Counted from the stretch's first letter, positions 1 through 9,393 are shown. The stretch is DNA of 64,000 bases from Nocardia blacklockiae (GCF_015477355.1 NZ_JADLRJ010000010.1:62001-126000); one strand, 5' to 3'. Translations and numbers: made by a program. Notes: a model not told the origin generated them from the sequence alone.

Positions 1-1881
1 GGGCGCGGCGATATCGGTTGGCGGCGGCGGGGATTCGATATCGAAAGCCACAGTAGGCAGGTGGGGGACGGCGGTGGAGAACGCCTGGCACACCTCGTCG
101 AAACTGTCGCGGAAGGCCGGGAACGCGGCATGGAGTCCGCGCCCGCTGCCCGGCCGCCAATGCCACTCCGGCGGGAACACCAGCACCGTCTCGGCATCCG
201 GTGATGCCGTGCCGCGCACCACAACTGGGGAGTCGCGGTCGGCGGCGAGCGCGGCCGAGCCCTCGACCATGTCGTCGTATTCGTGTCCGATGATCAAGCC
301 GCGGTGAGCAAGCCGCGCTCTCGTCGCCGCGAGCGAATAACCTATGTCGTCGAGTCGCGGGCGGTCCGGCTCGGTCAGCCGCTCGACGAGGCGGCCCGCC
401 TGCGCTCGTAGTGACTGTGGTGAATGCGCCGACACCACCCACACGTACACCGGCGGTCGCGGTCGCTCGTCACAGTGTGAATCTTCTTCTGCGGGCGCCT
501 CTTCCATGACCACGTGCGCGTTGGTGCCGGTGATGCCGAACGACGAGACCGCCGCGCGGCGCGGCCGCCCGGTGTCGGGCCAGTCCCGCTGCCGGGTAAC
601 GAGTGTGAGCCTGTCGGGCCGCCACTCGACATGCGGTGTGGGATGGTCCGCGTGGAGGGTCGGGCCGACGATCCCGTGCCGCATCGCCAGCACCGTCTTG
701 ATCATTCCGGCCACGCCCGCCGCGGCAAGCGTGTGGCCCATGTTCGATTTGATCGATCCGAGCAGCACGGGCTGCTCGCGATCGCGTCCATAGGTGTCGA
801 GCAGGGCGTTGACCTCGATCGGATCGCCGAGCACGGTCCCGGTGCCGTGGCCTTCGACGACATCGACGTCACGGGACGAGAGACCGGCGGCACCCAGCGC
901 GTCTTCGATCACGCGCCGCTGGGCCGGGCCGCTGGGGGCGGTGAAGCCGTTCGAGGCGCCGTCCTGGTTGACCGCGGTTCCCCGCACGAGCGCCAGCACC
1001 TGGTGTCCGTGGTGACGAGCTTGCGAGAGTCGTTCCAGCAGAAGCACTCCCACGCCCTCCGACCAGCCCGTGCCGTCGGCCGCCGCGCCGTAGGCCTTGC
1101 AGCGTCCGTCCGGCGCCATGCCGCGTTCGGTGCCGGCGGCGAACATGTCCGGGGTGGCCATGACGGTGGCGCCGGCCACCACCGCCAGCTCGGTTTCCCC
1201 CGACCGCAACGAGCCGACGGCCTGGTGGAGGGCCACCAGCGACGAAGAACAGGCGGTATCGATCGTCACCGCGGGACCCTCCAGCCCGAAGCTGTAGGCC
1301 AGCCTGCCCGAGGCCGCCGACGCGGCCACCCCCGTCATCAGAAATCCGGCCAGGCCGGCGAGCTGATCGCCCGCCAGTGGGCGGTAGCGCCCGTCCAACC
1401 GGGCGTAGGAACTGGCGAACAGGCCGACGTAGACACCGGTGTTGCTGCCGCGCAACGTCGTCGGGTCGATGCCGGCGTCCTCGAACGCTTCCCAGGTCAC
1501 CTCCAGGAGTTGTCGTTGCTGCGGGTCCATGGCCAGCGCCTCGCGCGGGCTGATGCCGAAGAACCGGGCGTCGAAGTTCCCCGCGTCGTGCAAGAAGCCG
1601 CCGCGGGCGACGACGCTGTGCCGATCCGGGTCCATCCCCGCCAGGACGGCGGTATCCCAGCCGCGTGCGGTCGGGAAGCCCGTGATGACATCGCGCCGCT
1701 CGAGCACCATCTGCCACAGTGCGGCCGGTGAGTCGACGCCCCCGGGGTACCGGCATCCCATACCGATGATCGCGATCGGTTCGCGGGCGCGAACTTCCCA
1801 CTGGCGCAACTTCTCTCGCGCGACGTGCAGCTTGTGCGCGGCGGTGCGCACATAGGTTCGCAATTGTTGCTCGTCAGCCAT
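1..1881 (-). CDS. Modular type I polyketide synthase, N-terminal part (KS and start of AT)
   Basis: Partial gene that runs off the left edge; 627 codons are visible from ATG 1881, with GAGGGGG as ribosome site. Residues 1-30 look like a docking helix. A full KS domain follows: catalytic Cys211 in DTACSSS, His345 in HGTGT and His383 in KSNMGHT, all intact. The KS-AT linker follows, then the first part of an acyltransferase. Where that domain normally has GQGSQW, this protein reads VFPPEWHW, so the AT may be impaired or unusual; its GHSxG serine lies outside the window. The gene is 21 bp downstream of the DarB-like ketosynthase and is probably in one operon with it and the ACP. It should extend a polyketide chain; the product cannot be deduced from one module. 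Confidence 0.93.
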   Translation of the reverse strand, partial: MADEQQLRTYVRTAAHKLHVAREKLRQWEVRAREPIAIIGMGCRYPGGVDSPAALWQMVLERRDVITGFPTARGWDTAVLAGMDPDRHSVVARGGFLHDAGNFDARFFGISPREALAMDPQQRQLLEVTWEAFEDAGIDPTTLRGSNTGVYVGLFASSYARLDGRYRPLAGDQLAGLAGFLMTGVAASAASGRLAYSFGLEGPAVTIDTACSSSLVALHQAVGSLRSGETELAVVAGATVMATPDMFAAGTERGMAPDGRCKAYGAAADGTGWSEGVGVLLLERLSQARHHGHQVLALVRGTAVNQDGASNGFTAPSGPAQRRVIEDALGAAGLSSRDVDVVEGHGTGTVLGDPIEVNALLDTYGRDREQPVLLGSIKSNMGHTLAAAGVAGMIKTVLAMRHGIVGPTLHADHPTPHVEWRPDRLTLVTRQRDWPDTGRPRRAAVSSFGITGTNAHVVMEEAPAEEDSHCDERPRPPVYVWVVSAHSPQSLRAQAGRLVERLTEPDRPRLDDIGYSLAATRARLAHRGLIIGHEYDDMVEGSAALAADRDSPVVVRGTASPDAETVLVFPPEWHWRPGSGRGLHAAFPAFRDSFDEVCQAFSTAVPHLPTVAFDIESPPPPTDIAAP

Positions 1882-1902
1882 GTGATTCCCCCTCGACCGC
1901 GC

Positions 1903-3036
1903 TCAACGGTCTGCGGTCACGGCGGTCAGGTGCATGAACGACACGATGAACCGGCCCGATTCGGGCACCATGCACAGCAGGGTGTCGCCGGGGGAGATCA
2001 TGCCCTCGGTCATCATTTCGTCGAGGATCAGATAGATGCTCGCGCTGCCGACATTCCCGACTCGGGTCAGGTTGCTGTACCAGTTCTCCTCTTTGCCGGC
2101 CCGCACGCCGCGGCGTTTGAATTCGCCGAGCAGCAGCTCTTTCATCCGCTCACTGGAGTAGTGCACGGGAAACCAGGTGACCTCGGCGGGATCGAAACGG
2201 TCTGTGCCGAGCAGGCGTTCGTATTCGGCGATACCGACATCGACCAAGTGCGGCAGCAGCGACAGTTTCTGTCGTGGCGCCATGGCCCCGTCGCGGACGG
2301 CCTCGGTGGCGGTGGCGTAATCGCCCCAGGTCTTCGCGCACTCGTTGGAGTTGCTGCCGAAGAACATGCACGCCTGTTCGGTGTTGGCGTACGAGGTGAG
2401 CGAGATCCAGTCGATGCGGAGGCTGACCCCCTGCGGGGCGGGCTCGTCACGCACGACGACGGCACCGGCGCCGTCGGAGAGCATGTAACGCAGAAACGCC
2501 GTCTCCATCGGAAGCGAACCGTTCTCGACCACGGACCGCATCTCGGCGTAGCGGGAGCTCTTGAATCCGCGGGAGGCGAATTCGCTCGCCACCACCGCCG
2601 CGGTGTTTTTCTCGCCGATAGCGACCTGCAAGTACGCGTCTTTCAACGCCATCATTCCCGAGCTGCAGATGCCGTGCGCCGTCATGACTTCCATCGGCGC
2701 GTACCCGAGTTCGCCGTGGATCATGCTGGCGTGGCCCGGGCCGAGCAGATCCGGAATCGTGGTCGCCGCTGCCAGCAGCTGCACCTCGCCGTCGGCGAGG
2801 CCCGCCCGGTCGACTGCCCGGCGCACCGCCTCGGCGGCCATCCGGGTGTTCGAGTAGACCGTGCGCTGCTCGGTGTCGATGGCATAGTGCCTGGTCTTGA
2901 TGCCGCTGTTGGTGAGGATCATGTCCCGCAGGTCCGCGGACGCCAGGCCGGCGCGGCCGATGTAGTCCTCGATCTCCTCGTTCGGCACCGGCGGGCCGGG
3001 CAGGAAGTGGCCGGTGGCGGTGATGTAGGCGCTCAT
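1903..3036 (-). CDS. DarB/StlD-like KAS III ketosynthase (dialkylresorcinol-type condensing enzyme)
   Basis: A 377-residue thiolase-fold ketosynthase of the KAS III class. The triad is visible: Cys124 in HGICSSGMM, His292 in FPVHYSS and Asn328 in RVGNVGSAS. The N-terminal segment NSGIKTRHYAID matches the pattern I know from DarB/StlD enzymes, which join two beta-ketoacyl thioesters head to head to form cyclohexanedione or resorcinol rings. It starts 4 bp after the ACP gene ends and is followed by the modular PKS, so the three are likely co-transcribed. The divergently encoded DarA-like protein strengthens the reading. A plain FabH-like or CerJ-like role is the alternative. KAS III membership is certain; the DarB subgroup is inferred from motif memory. 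Confidence 0.85.
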   Translation of the reverse strand: MSAYITATGHFLPGPPVPNEEIEDYIGRAGLASADLRDMILTNSGIKTRHYAIDTEQRTVYSNTRMAAEAVRRAVDRAGLADGEVQLLAAATTIPDLLGPGHASMIHGELGYAPMEVMTAHGICSSGMMALKDAYLQVAIGEKNTAAVVASEFASRGFKSSRYAEMRSVVENGSLPMETAFLRYMLSDGAGAVVVRDEPAPQGVSLRIDWISLTSYANTEQACMFFGSNSNECAKTWGDYATATEAVRDGAMAPRQKLSLLPHLVDVGIAEYERLLGTDRFDPAEVTWFPVHYSSERMKELLLGEFKRRGVRAGKEENWYSNLTRVGNVGSASIYLILDEMMTEGMISPGDTLLCMVPESGRFIVSFMHLTAVTADR

Positions 3037-3040
3037 CCGG

Positions 3041-3307
3041 TCACGCTCCGGTGTTGCTCTGGTCCGCGGCCAATTTGCTCTCCAGAAGTTCGGTGAAGTC
3101 CCGGAAGGTCCGGACGCCCGCGATACGCTCGTCGTCGAGCTCGATTCCGTAGTTCTTCTTCACCAGGTCCGCGATGGCGAGCAAACCCAGCGAATCGACA
3201 CCGAGTGCGGTCAACGCGGAGTGCGTCTTGATTTCCTCCGGCTCGATCCCGTAATGGGATTCGAGATACCGGAATATGTCCTGCTGAATATCTTCCGCGA
3301 TCGACAT
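3041..3307 (-). CDS. Acyl carrier protein
   Basis: A discrete 88-residue ACP. The phosphopantetheine serine is Ser39 in LGVDSLGLL, with the usual four-helix acidic pattern. ATG 3307 is chosen because AGGTG lies just upstream and the protein then has normal ACP length. It is the first gene of the minus-strand operon and ends 4 bp before the ketosynthase. In dialkylresorcinol pathways a free ACP (DarC) carries one beta-ketoacyl chain to the ketosynthase, and that role fits here. It could also supply the neighbouring PKS. Confidence 0.92.
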   Translation of the reverse strand: MSIAEDIQQDIFRYLESHYGIEPEEIKTHSALTALGVDSLGLLAIADLVKKNYGIELDDERIAGVRTFRDFTELLESKLAADQSNTGA

Positions 3308-3567
3308 GTCACACCTCGGTTCACTCTGCCGGGCCGGCTCGCTGTCGTCCTGAAGCCTGCGCCGCCAGTGTGGCACCGGGAAATGTTCGCAGTCAACAGA
3401 TCGTCCCCGAATATGCTTGCGGGACAATCTATTTCGATCGGCTCAACCCCTACGCCCGCACCCCTACGGCGGGCGCGCGGCGCCTTGACCGGGTAGCGGG
3501 CGCTCCGATACGGTCCGAGCGCTCGATATTTTTTTCATTTCGGCACGGCCCCGAAGGTGGCGACGCC
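3308..3567. promoter_or_regulatory. Divergent promoter region of the resorcinol/PKS locus
   Basis: 260 bp between the ACP gene (minus) and the DarA-like gene (plus). It must hold both promoters. An A/T-rich stretch near 3527-3541 is unusual for this GC-rich DNA. No clear operator or convincing -35/-10 pair was found by eye. The LuxR protein at 5974-8013 is a candidate activator. Confidence 0.45.
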
Positions 3568-4857
3568 ATGGAATCCGAATATTCATCCGAGACCCCCGCT
3601 GTCCGGCGCGCGGTCGTGTTTCACTACTCGCAGACCGGCCAGCTCACTGACACCGTCGAGGCGTTCACGCAACCTTTGCGGGCGGCCGGCTGGCAGATTC
3701 GCCGAGTCGATATCGCACCGGCGCACGGGTATCCGCTCCCGTGGTCGCTGCGCCGCTTTTTCGGCATCTTCCCGGACTGCGTGAATCCGGCCGCCGCCAT
3801 CGATCTGAAGACAGCTCCGGACCAGCTGCGCACCGATCCCTCGGAGCTGGTGATCCTCGGGTATCAAATCTGGTTTCTCGCGCCCTCGCTGCCGATGCGG
3901 ACATTGCTCAATCAGGGTCCGCATCTGGTAGCCGGACGAAATGTCTTGTCGTTGATCGCCTGTCGGAACATGTGGTATTCGGCGGCGCTCGAGGTGGACC
4001 GGCGACTCGGCCGACTCGGCGCGGAGCATCTCGGGGTGGTCGTCGCGACCGATACGCGTCCGCAGTTGCTCACCATCCTGAGTACGCTGCGCTGGCTGCT
4101 GCACGGCAAGCGCGACGGCGCGGTCCTGGGCCGGGCGGGCGTCACCGAGGCGGAACTCGAGCGAATTCGCCAGTGCGGCACGGCTTTCGCGCGCGGCGAT
4201 ACGCCGGTGTCCGGTGCCCGGGTGGTGCACCATCTCGCCGCGGCCGACCGCGCGGCCGGCCGGCTGTTCCGCTACTGGGGCGCGCTGATCCGCTCGGTGT
4301 CGCGCCGGCGGCTGCTGTCGGCGGCGGTCCTCACGGCGTTCGTCTGCTGGCTGACCGGCGCCATCGTGCTGATGCCGCTGATCGCGCTGCTGGCGCTGCC
4401 GTGGCGCCGTCGCATCGATCGGACCACGGACACCGCGCTCGCGCCCCTGACCCAGCTCCGCCGACCGCTCGGCGCATTCACCGACGCGATACCGGATTTC
4501 ACGTTGCGCCGCGGACAGGACGAGGTTGCCGCCGCCGAGCTGGCCGCCGACGGCATGGCCCTGCTGTTCTGCGCCGCGTCCGGACGCGCCTGGCAGGACG
4601 CGGTCGGCTACGTCAGGATGATGGACACCACGCCGATCACCGCCGTCCCGCTCTCGCGCAGCACCGACCCGTCCGAGCCCTGCCACCGCGATCCGTCGGG
4701 TGCGGTGTTCGACACCTACGGACTGTCCGGCGGCGTCGCCGTCCTGCTCCGGGACAGCGGCACGGTCGCGTCGGTCCTCCCCGGGAGCGACCCCTACCAG
4801 GAACTCATCGGAGCGGTCCGCGTCCGGGCCCAGTCCGCGGCGAACGAGCGGTCATGA
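3568..4857 (+). CDS. DarA-like aromatase/cyclase (flavodoxin fold) with extra C-terminal domain
   Basis: 429 residues from ATG 3568, preceded by GAAGGTGG. The N-terminal 240 residues have a flavodoxin-like start (VVFHYSQTGQL, residues 17-26), then ILGYQIWFLAPSLPM and CRNMW, features I associate with DarA, the aromatase/cyclase partner of DarB. One or two membrane helices lie at about residues 247-285, as in DarA proteins. The last 110-120 residues are extra. They resemble the thioredoxin-like tail of phenol-hydroxylase-type FAD monooxygenases (YGLSGGVAVLLRDSGTVAS), without the FAD domain. The stop overlaps the methyltransferase start. Predicted to aromatise the cyclic intermediate at the membrane. 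The DarA assignment is fairly secure; the tail's identity is tentative. Confidence 0.8.
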   Translation: MESEYSSETPAVRRAVVFHYSQTGQLTDTVEAFTQPLRAAGWQIRRVDIAPAHGYPLPWSLRRFFGIFPDCVNPAAAIDLKTAPDQLRTDPSELVILGYQIWFLAPSLPMRTLLNQGPHLVAGRNVLSLIACRNMWYSAALEVDRRLGRLGAEHLGVVVATDTRPQLLTILSTLRWLLHGKRDGAVLGRAGVTEAELERIRQCGTAFARGDTPVSGARVVHHLAAADRAAGRLFRYWGALIRSVSRRRLLSAAVLTAFVCWLTGAIVLMPLIALLALPWRRRIDRTTDTALAPLTQLRRPLGAFTDAIPDFTLRRGQDEVAAAELAADGMALLFCAASGRAWQDAVGYVRMMDTTPITAVPLSRSTDPSEPCHRDPSGAVFDTYGLSGGVAVLLRDSGTVASVLPGSDPYQELIGAVRVRAQSAANERS

Positions 4858-5954
4858 CTCGATACGGTCCGAAAGTCCTGCCGCCCGTGTGGATCTCCCG
4901 TATCGCCGGATGGGCGTACACGCGGTTTCGCCGGCTGTTGTCGCGCGTCGTCCCGGCTCCTCTGGCAGTGCTGGACCTCGCCAACGGATGGCTGCCCACC
5001 CAGGCCATCTACGTCGCCGCGGCTCTGGGCATCGCCGAGATGCTGGAGGACGGCCCGCTCTCGGCCGAGGAGATCGCCCGCCGAGCCGACGCCGACCCCG
5101 GCAGTACGTATCGACTGCTGCGCGCGCTGTCCGGCTACGGCATCTTCACGCACCTGGCGTCGGATCGCTTCGCCCTCAACGCCATGGCCGAGCCGTTGCG
5201 TACCGCGTCGCGGCAGACCGTCCGGCCGCTGGTGCTCGCGTCGGGTGATCCGGTGCTGTGGGCCACCCACGGTCAACTCCTCGGCGCCGTGCGCACCGGT
5301 CGATCGGGACACGAATTGGCCCACGGCACCACCGGTTTCCGTCATCTGGAAGCGGCTCCCGAACTCGCCGCGAAATTCCACGAAACAATGCGGGTGACGA
5401 CCGCGATGAGTGTGCGTCCACTGCTGACGGTGTACGACTTCGGGCAATTCGGTCGCATCGTGGACGTCGGGGGCGGCTCCGGCGAGCTGGTCGCCGCCAT
5501 TCTCCGGGCACACCCGGGGCTGCGCGGCACCGTCTTCGATCTGGCGTCGGCGACCGGCCGTGCTTCCGAAACATTCAGGCGGGCAGGCGTTTCCGATCGC
5601 GGCGCCATCGAGAACGGCTCCTTCTTCGATGCCGTGCCGCCCGGCGCCGACGCCTACCTCCTCAAGAACATCATCCACGACTGGCCGGACGAGACGGCCG
5701 TGGAAATCCTGCGCTCGGTGCGCTGCGCCCTGCGTCCGTCCGGCCGATTGCTCCTGATCGAGTGCGTGGTGCCGAGCGATCGCAACCGGCCGCACTTCAG
5801 CCACTGGCTCGATCTCCAAGTGATGCTCACCATCGGAGGCCGCGAACGCACCCGCGACGAATACGCGGAACTGTTGGCACAGGCGCAATTTCGGATAGAC
5901 CGGATCGTTCCGACCATCACCCCGCTGTCCGTCGTGGAAGCCGTCCCGATCTGA
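4854..5954 (+). CDS. SAM-dependent O-methyltransferase (plant-type class, COG-like AdoMet_MT_2)
   Basis: 366 residues. ATG 4854 overlaps the TGA of the DarA-like gene (ATGA), implying translational coupling. The N-terminal half is a winged-helix dimerisation domain (GIAEMLEDGPLSAEEIARR). The C-terminal half is a Rossmann methyltransferase with the SAM-binding motif VDVGGGSGE near residues 203-210 and the LKNIIHDWPDE segment typical of small-molecule O-methyltransferases. It probably methylates a phenolic hydroxyl of the product made by the neighbouring DarA/DarB enzymes. The true acceptor is not visible from sequence. Confidence 0.9.
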   Translation: MTRYGPKVLPPVWISRIAGWAYTRFRRLLSRVVPAPLAVLDLANGWLPTQAIYVAAALGIAEMLEDGPLSAEEIARRADADPGSTYRLLRALSGYGIFTHLASDRFALNAMAEPLRTASRQTVRPLVLASGDPVLWATHGQLLGAVRTGRSGHELAHGTTGFRHLEAAPELAAKFHETMRVTTAMSVRPLLTVYDFGQFGRIVDVGGGSGELVAAILRAHPGLRGTVFDLASATGRASETFRRAGVSDRGAIENGSFFDAVPPGADAYLLKNIIHDWPDETAVEILRSVRCALRPSGRLLLIECVVPSDRNRPHFSHWLDLQVMLTIGGRERTRDEYAELLAQAQFRIDRIVPTITPLSVVEAVPI

Positions 5955-5973
5955 CCGGCGGGCGTGGCGGGTG

Positions 5974-8013
5974 TCAGCCGGTCGTACTCAGCCGGAACCG
6001 TAGTTCGGTGCGCCTGCGTACCTGCAACTTTCGGTAGACCCGCGTGAGGTGCTGTTCCACCGTGCTGGTGGTGATTCCCAGGGTGACGGCGATATCGCGG
6101 TTGCGCAGACCACGCGAGGCCAATTCCGCCACCCGCTGTTCGGCTTCGGTCAGGTTCTGGTTCGTCGATTCCGGTCTGGGTATCGGCGGCTCGCCGACGA
6201 GCCGCCGGACCAGTGGTTCCGCGCGGCATTGCCGCGCCAATCGCACCGCCGATCGTCGGATCGCCTGCGCGGGATCGGATTCGCCGGTCGATTCGAGAGC
6301 CTCCGCCAGATCGGCCAGTGCGGTGGCATGTTCCAGACGGTCGTCGGCGTGCCGCGCGATCCATTCGGCACGGCGCAGCAGTGGAATACGATCCGGCGGC
6401 GGGAGTGTGGCCGCGAGCAGTCGCAGCGACACCCCGGCGCTCGGATGTCCGTGCACCGTACCCACGTGGCGCAGATGCTGCTCGGCCGCCGCCCGTGCCC
6501 GAGCCGGCTCGCCGGCGTGCAGGAAACCGAGCGCCAGGTCGTTGCGCCAGGCCACCAGTCCGGCGATATCCAATTCCCAGCGGCGCATCAGGGCGCCGCC
6601 GAGTTCGAAGTCCGTCAAGGCATCCTCGACGCGGCCCGTCGCCAATGCCAGATGCCCTCGCGCGTGCAGGTACGGCAATGCCAGGCGGGACTCGAACACG
6701 CTCAACGGCACGTCGCGATCCAATTGGAGATAGGCCTGCTCGTATTCGCCCGCGACAGTGAGTGCTCGCACGTGGTAGGCCAGCGGCCGCGCCACGAGCA
6801 TGCCTTGGTTGGCGGCCGGGACCTGATTCAATGCGCGCACCGCGCATTCGGCCGCCGTCTCGACATCGCCTTGCCGCACCGCGATCTCGGCCCGCAGGCC
6901 GGCGAAGATCGCACGCCACGTAGGGGACGAGCGCGCGACGGCCTCGGCCGACACCGCATCGCACCACGCCGCGGCGACATCGAGATCACCGGCATAAATC
7001 AGCGCCTCCAGCGCGGCGCTCAATGCCTCGACAGTGCCGGAATCCAACCGAAATCGCGACAGCAGGCGATGCGCCACGATCGTCGCCGCGGAACCCGCGC
7101 CGTCCGCCAATGCCGCGACCAATTGCGTGGCGAGCGGATACACCGTGCCGGTCTCCGGCGCGCTGGGAATCGGCCGCGATTCGCTCCGTACCGATTTCGC
7201 CGACGATTCCGGATAGGTGTAGCCGACCCACTCCCGCAGAAAGGCGGACTCCGCGTCCGGAGCAGCCCGTTCCAGCAACTCCATTGCGGTCCAGGCGTCG
7301 TCGATGCGGTCGTGCCACAACAGGAACCGCACCGCGCTGCCCAGTGACAGCGACGGCAGCGTGCCCGCCCGGACCGCCGCGTGGACGCGGGCGAAATTCC
7401 GGGTGGCCGCGGACGGATTGACCCGCCACTCCACCGTGGTCTGCAGCGCGGCCAGCGCCGCTCGCTCCTCGGTATGGGTGGCGATCCGGTAGGCGGCGTC
7501 GAGGTATTCGGCGGCACGACCGATCCGATCCAGGACGAGCGCTTGCTCGGCGGCGCCGCGCAAAACCTTTGTCGCCCAGGGATAGCGCGGGCCGCCCGCC
7601 CACAGCAGCTGGTCCGCGACGGGCATCGGTTCCGCGCGGTCCCGATACAGCACGACGGCAGCCGCTTCGTGAAGACGCCGCCGTCTCTCCCACCGCATCG
7701 CGTGCCGGACGAATTGTGCGAGTTCACAATCCCGCAGTCGTAATCCGTCCAATACGCCGTCGGTCTCGAGAATATTCACAATCCGTTGCACCGCCGAGGT
7801 CTCGACGGACAGCACCGCTGCAATGCGCTCTAGGGAAACATTCTGATCGAGTATTGCAATCGCCTCGGTTACGGCGGTGAATTCACCGCCGAGTTCGAGC
7901 AGCCTCCGATGCACCTCCGATGCGGCCACCCGGTCCCCGACCGGGGCATACTGCGTGGTAGTGGGCGTGGTCGCCGGGCCGTCGGCACCCGCGTTCTCGA
8001 AGTCGACATGCAT
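5974..8013 (-). CDS. LuxR-family regulator resembling a LAL protein without the ATPase domain
   Basis: 679 residues from ATG 8013, with GGGGGAG upstream. The C-terminus carries a LuxR helix-turn-helix (LTEAEQRVAELASRGLRNRDIAVTLG begins it). The middle is alpha-helical and repeat-rich. The N-terminus resembles the winged-helix segment that follows the AAA/NB-ARC module in large LAL activators, but no Walker A or B motif is present. It therefore looks like a LAL regulator lacking its nucleotide-binding part. It sits between the polyketide locus and the lasso locus and ends 19 bp from the methyltransferase (convergent). Pathway-specific activation of the polyketide genes is the simplest inference. 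Confidence 0.85.
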   Translation of the reverse strand: MHVDFENAGADGPATTPTTTQYAPVGDRVAASEVHRRLLELGGEFTAVTEAIAILDQNVSLERIAAVLSVETSAVQRIVNILETDGVLDGLRLRDCELAQFVRHAMRWERRRRLHEAAAVVLYRDRAEPMPVADQLLWAGGPRYPWATKVLRGAAEQALVLDRIGRAAEYLDAAYRIATHTEERAALAALQTTVEWRVNPSAATRNFARVHAAVRAGTLPSLSLGSAVRFLLWHDRIDDAWTAMELLERAAPDAESAFLREWVGYTYPESSAKSVRSESRPIPSAPETGTVYPLATQLVAALADGAGSAATIVAHRLLSRFRLDSGTVEALSAALEALIYAGDLDVAAAWCDAVSAEAVARSSPTWRAIFAGLRAEIAVRQGDVETAAECAVRALNQVPAANQGMLVARPLAYHVRALTVAGEYEQAYLQLDRDVPLSVFESRLALPYLHARGHLALATGRVEDALTDFELGGALMRRWELDIAGLVAWRNDLALGFLHAGEPARARAAAEQHLRHVGTVHGHPSAGVSLRLLAATLPPPDRIPLLRRAEWIARHADDRLEHATALADLAEALESTGESDPAQAIRRSAVRLARQCRAEPLVRRLVGEPPIPRPESTNQNLTEAEQRVAELASRGLRNRDIAVTLGITTSTVEQHLTRVYRKLQVRRRTELRFRLSTTG

Positions 8014-8337
8014 CAGCCGCTCCCCCTTCTGATGCCCGAACCTGCCGGACTCGTCGAGGCATTCGGGAAATATTGTGATGTGAGCGACAGCGCTGTCGCG
8101 GTAAGCCTGCGGCACCGAATTTTCCGATGAGCACGCGGCTACGCAACAAGAACTCGATTCCTCAGATAACCGGAGCCCGCGCTCGATTGTCAACCTGAGA
8201 TTCGCGACATCGGCACCGATAGGGGGTCCCGATTTTCTGAACGGGGGAGGGCGCGGTTCGCCGCGATATCGGTTTACCGGTTGTCGTACGCGGCCACGTC
8301 GACCGGTGTGGCCGCGGCTGCCGTCTCGCCGGTGCCG
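8014..8337. other. Intergenic region upstream of the LuxR gene
   Basis: 324 bp between the LuxR start and the stop of the MDR gene. It should contain the LuxR promoter. I see no gene, repeat or convincing hairpin. A short segment near 8055-8130 is less GC-rich than its surroundings. Confidence 0.4.
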
Positions 8338-9393
8338 TCAGGAAGCGCTTCGCGGTGCGTCACCGGCCTTGTGGGTGGTGCGGGGATCACGGTCGTCGTT
8401 CGGGCGGACGGTGATGACGATTTTGCCGCGGGCGTGGCCGGTTTCGAGGGCGCGGTGGGCGGTCGCGATGTCGTCGAGGGGGTGGGCGGCGTCGACGATC
8501 GGGTGGAGTTCGCCGGTGTCGACGTGATCGGCGAGGGTGATCAGGTCGGCGCGGCGGGGACGGATCGCGGTCAGCCGGATGCGGGGGCCGAGAGTGAGCA
8601 GCGAGAGTGCTGCGGGGCCGAGGGCGGTGGGACTGAGCGACAGGATGCGCCCGCGCCGGTGCAGCAGGCGGCGGTAGGTGGGGAGATGGGAGCCGTGGCA
8701 GTCGAGCACCGCGTCGAACGGGCCGGTGAGGGTGGTGGGGTCGGTGTAGTCGGCGACGTGGGTGGCGCCGAGCGCGCGACACAACTCGTGGTTGGCGGGG
8801 CCGGCCAGGGCGGTGACGGTGACGCCGGTGGCGGCGGCGAGCTGGATGGCGGTGCTGCCGACGCCGCCCGCCGCGCCGACGATCAGAAGCCTGTGCCCGG
8901 CACGGACTTTCAGGATCGCGTGTAGTGCGCGCAGGGCGGTGACGCCGACGCTCGGAAGCGCTGCCGCCTGGCGGAGGTTGAGGGCGGCCGGTGCGGGGGA
9001 GAAGGTGTCGGTTCCCGCGGTGATGTAGTCGGCGAGCGAGCCGGTGCGCCCGGTGGGGTCGGCGAGGAATCCCCACACCCGCTGCCCGATCGCGGCGTCG
9101 GTGACCTTGCCGCCGACCGCGGTGATCTCGCCGGTGAAGTCGAGACCGCTGCGTTTGGGGAACCGCCGGCGCGAGACCAGCTTCATCTGCCCCGCACGGA
9201 TTTTGACGTCGGCGGGATTGACCGCGGCGGCGTGGACGCGGATCAGCACCTCTCGTGGGCCCGGGCGGGGACGCGGGACCCGGCGGACGCACAACACCTC
9301 GGGTCCGCCGTAGCGGTCGTATTCCACCGCCCGCATGGTGTCGGCCGCCGCGATACCGGTGACGCGCGGAGACGGGATGGTCGTGTCGGTCAT
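8338..9393 (-). CDS. Zinc-independent MDR oxidoreductase (quinone reductase-like)
   Basis: 351 residues of the medium-chain dehydrogenase/reductase superfamily. The N-terminal GroES-like domain (RAVEYDRYGGPEVL, AAAVNPADVKIRAG) lacks zinc ligands. The Rossmann domain has GAAGGVGSTAIQLA for NADPH. ATG 9393 has AGAGG upstream. Such enzymes reduce quinones or enones with NADPH. The gene lies 212 bp after the lasso B2 gene on the same strand; membership in that operon is doubtful because of the gap. A tailoring role cannot be excluded. Confidence 0.9.
   Translation of the reverse strand: MTDTTIPSPRVTGIAAADTMRAVEYDRYGGPEVLCVRRVPRPRPGPREVLIRVHAAAVNPADVKIRAGQMKLVSRRRFPKRSGLDFTGEITAVGGKVTDAAIGQRVWGFLADPTGRTGSLADYITAGTDTFSPAPAALNLRQAAALPSVGVTALRALHAILKVRAGHRLLIVGAAGGVGSTAIQLAAATGVTVTALAGPANHELCRALGATHVADYTDPTTLTGPFDAVLDCHGSHLPTYRRLLHRRGRILSLSPTALGPAALSLLTLGPRIRLTAIRPRRADLITLADHVDTGELHPIVDAAHPLDDIATAHRALETGHARGKIVITVRPNDDRDPRTTHKAGDAPRSAS

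Noticed and set aside
5953-5983. Hairpin GACCGGC/GCCGGTC between the methyltransferase and LuxR stops
   Set aside because: Only 7 bp with a 17-base loop, overlapping both stop codons; too weak to call a terminator.
8338-9393. MDR oxidoreductase as a lasso tailoring gene
   Set aside because: A 212-bp gap and the lack of any known lasso reductase of this class make the link unsupported, though not excluded.
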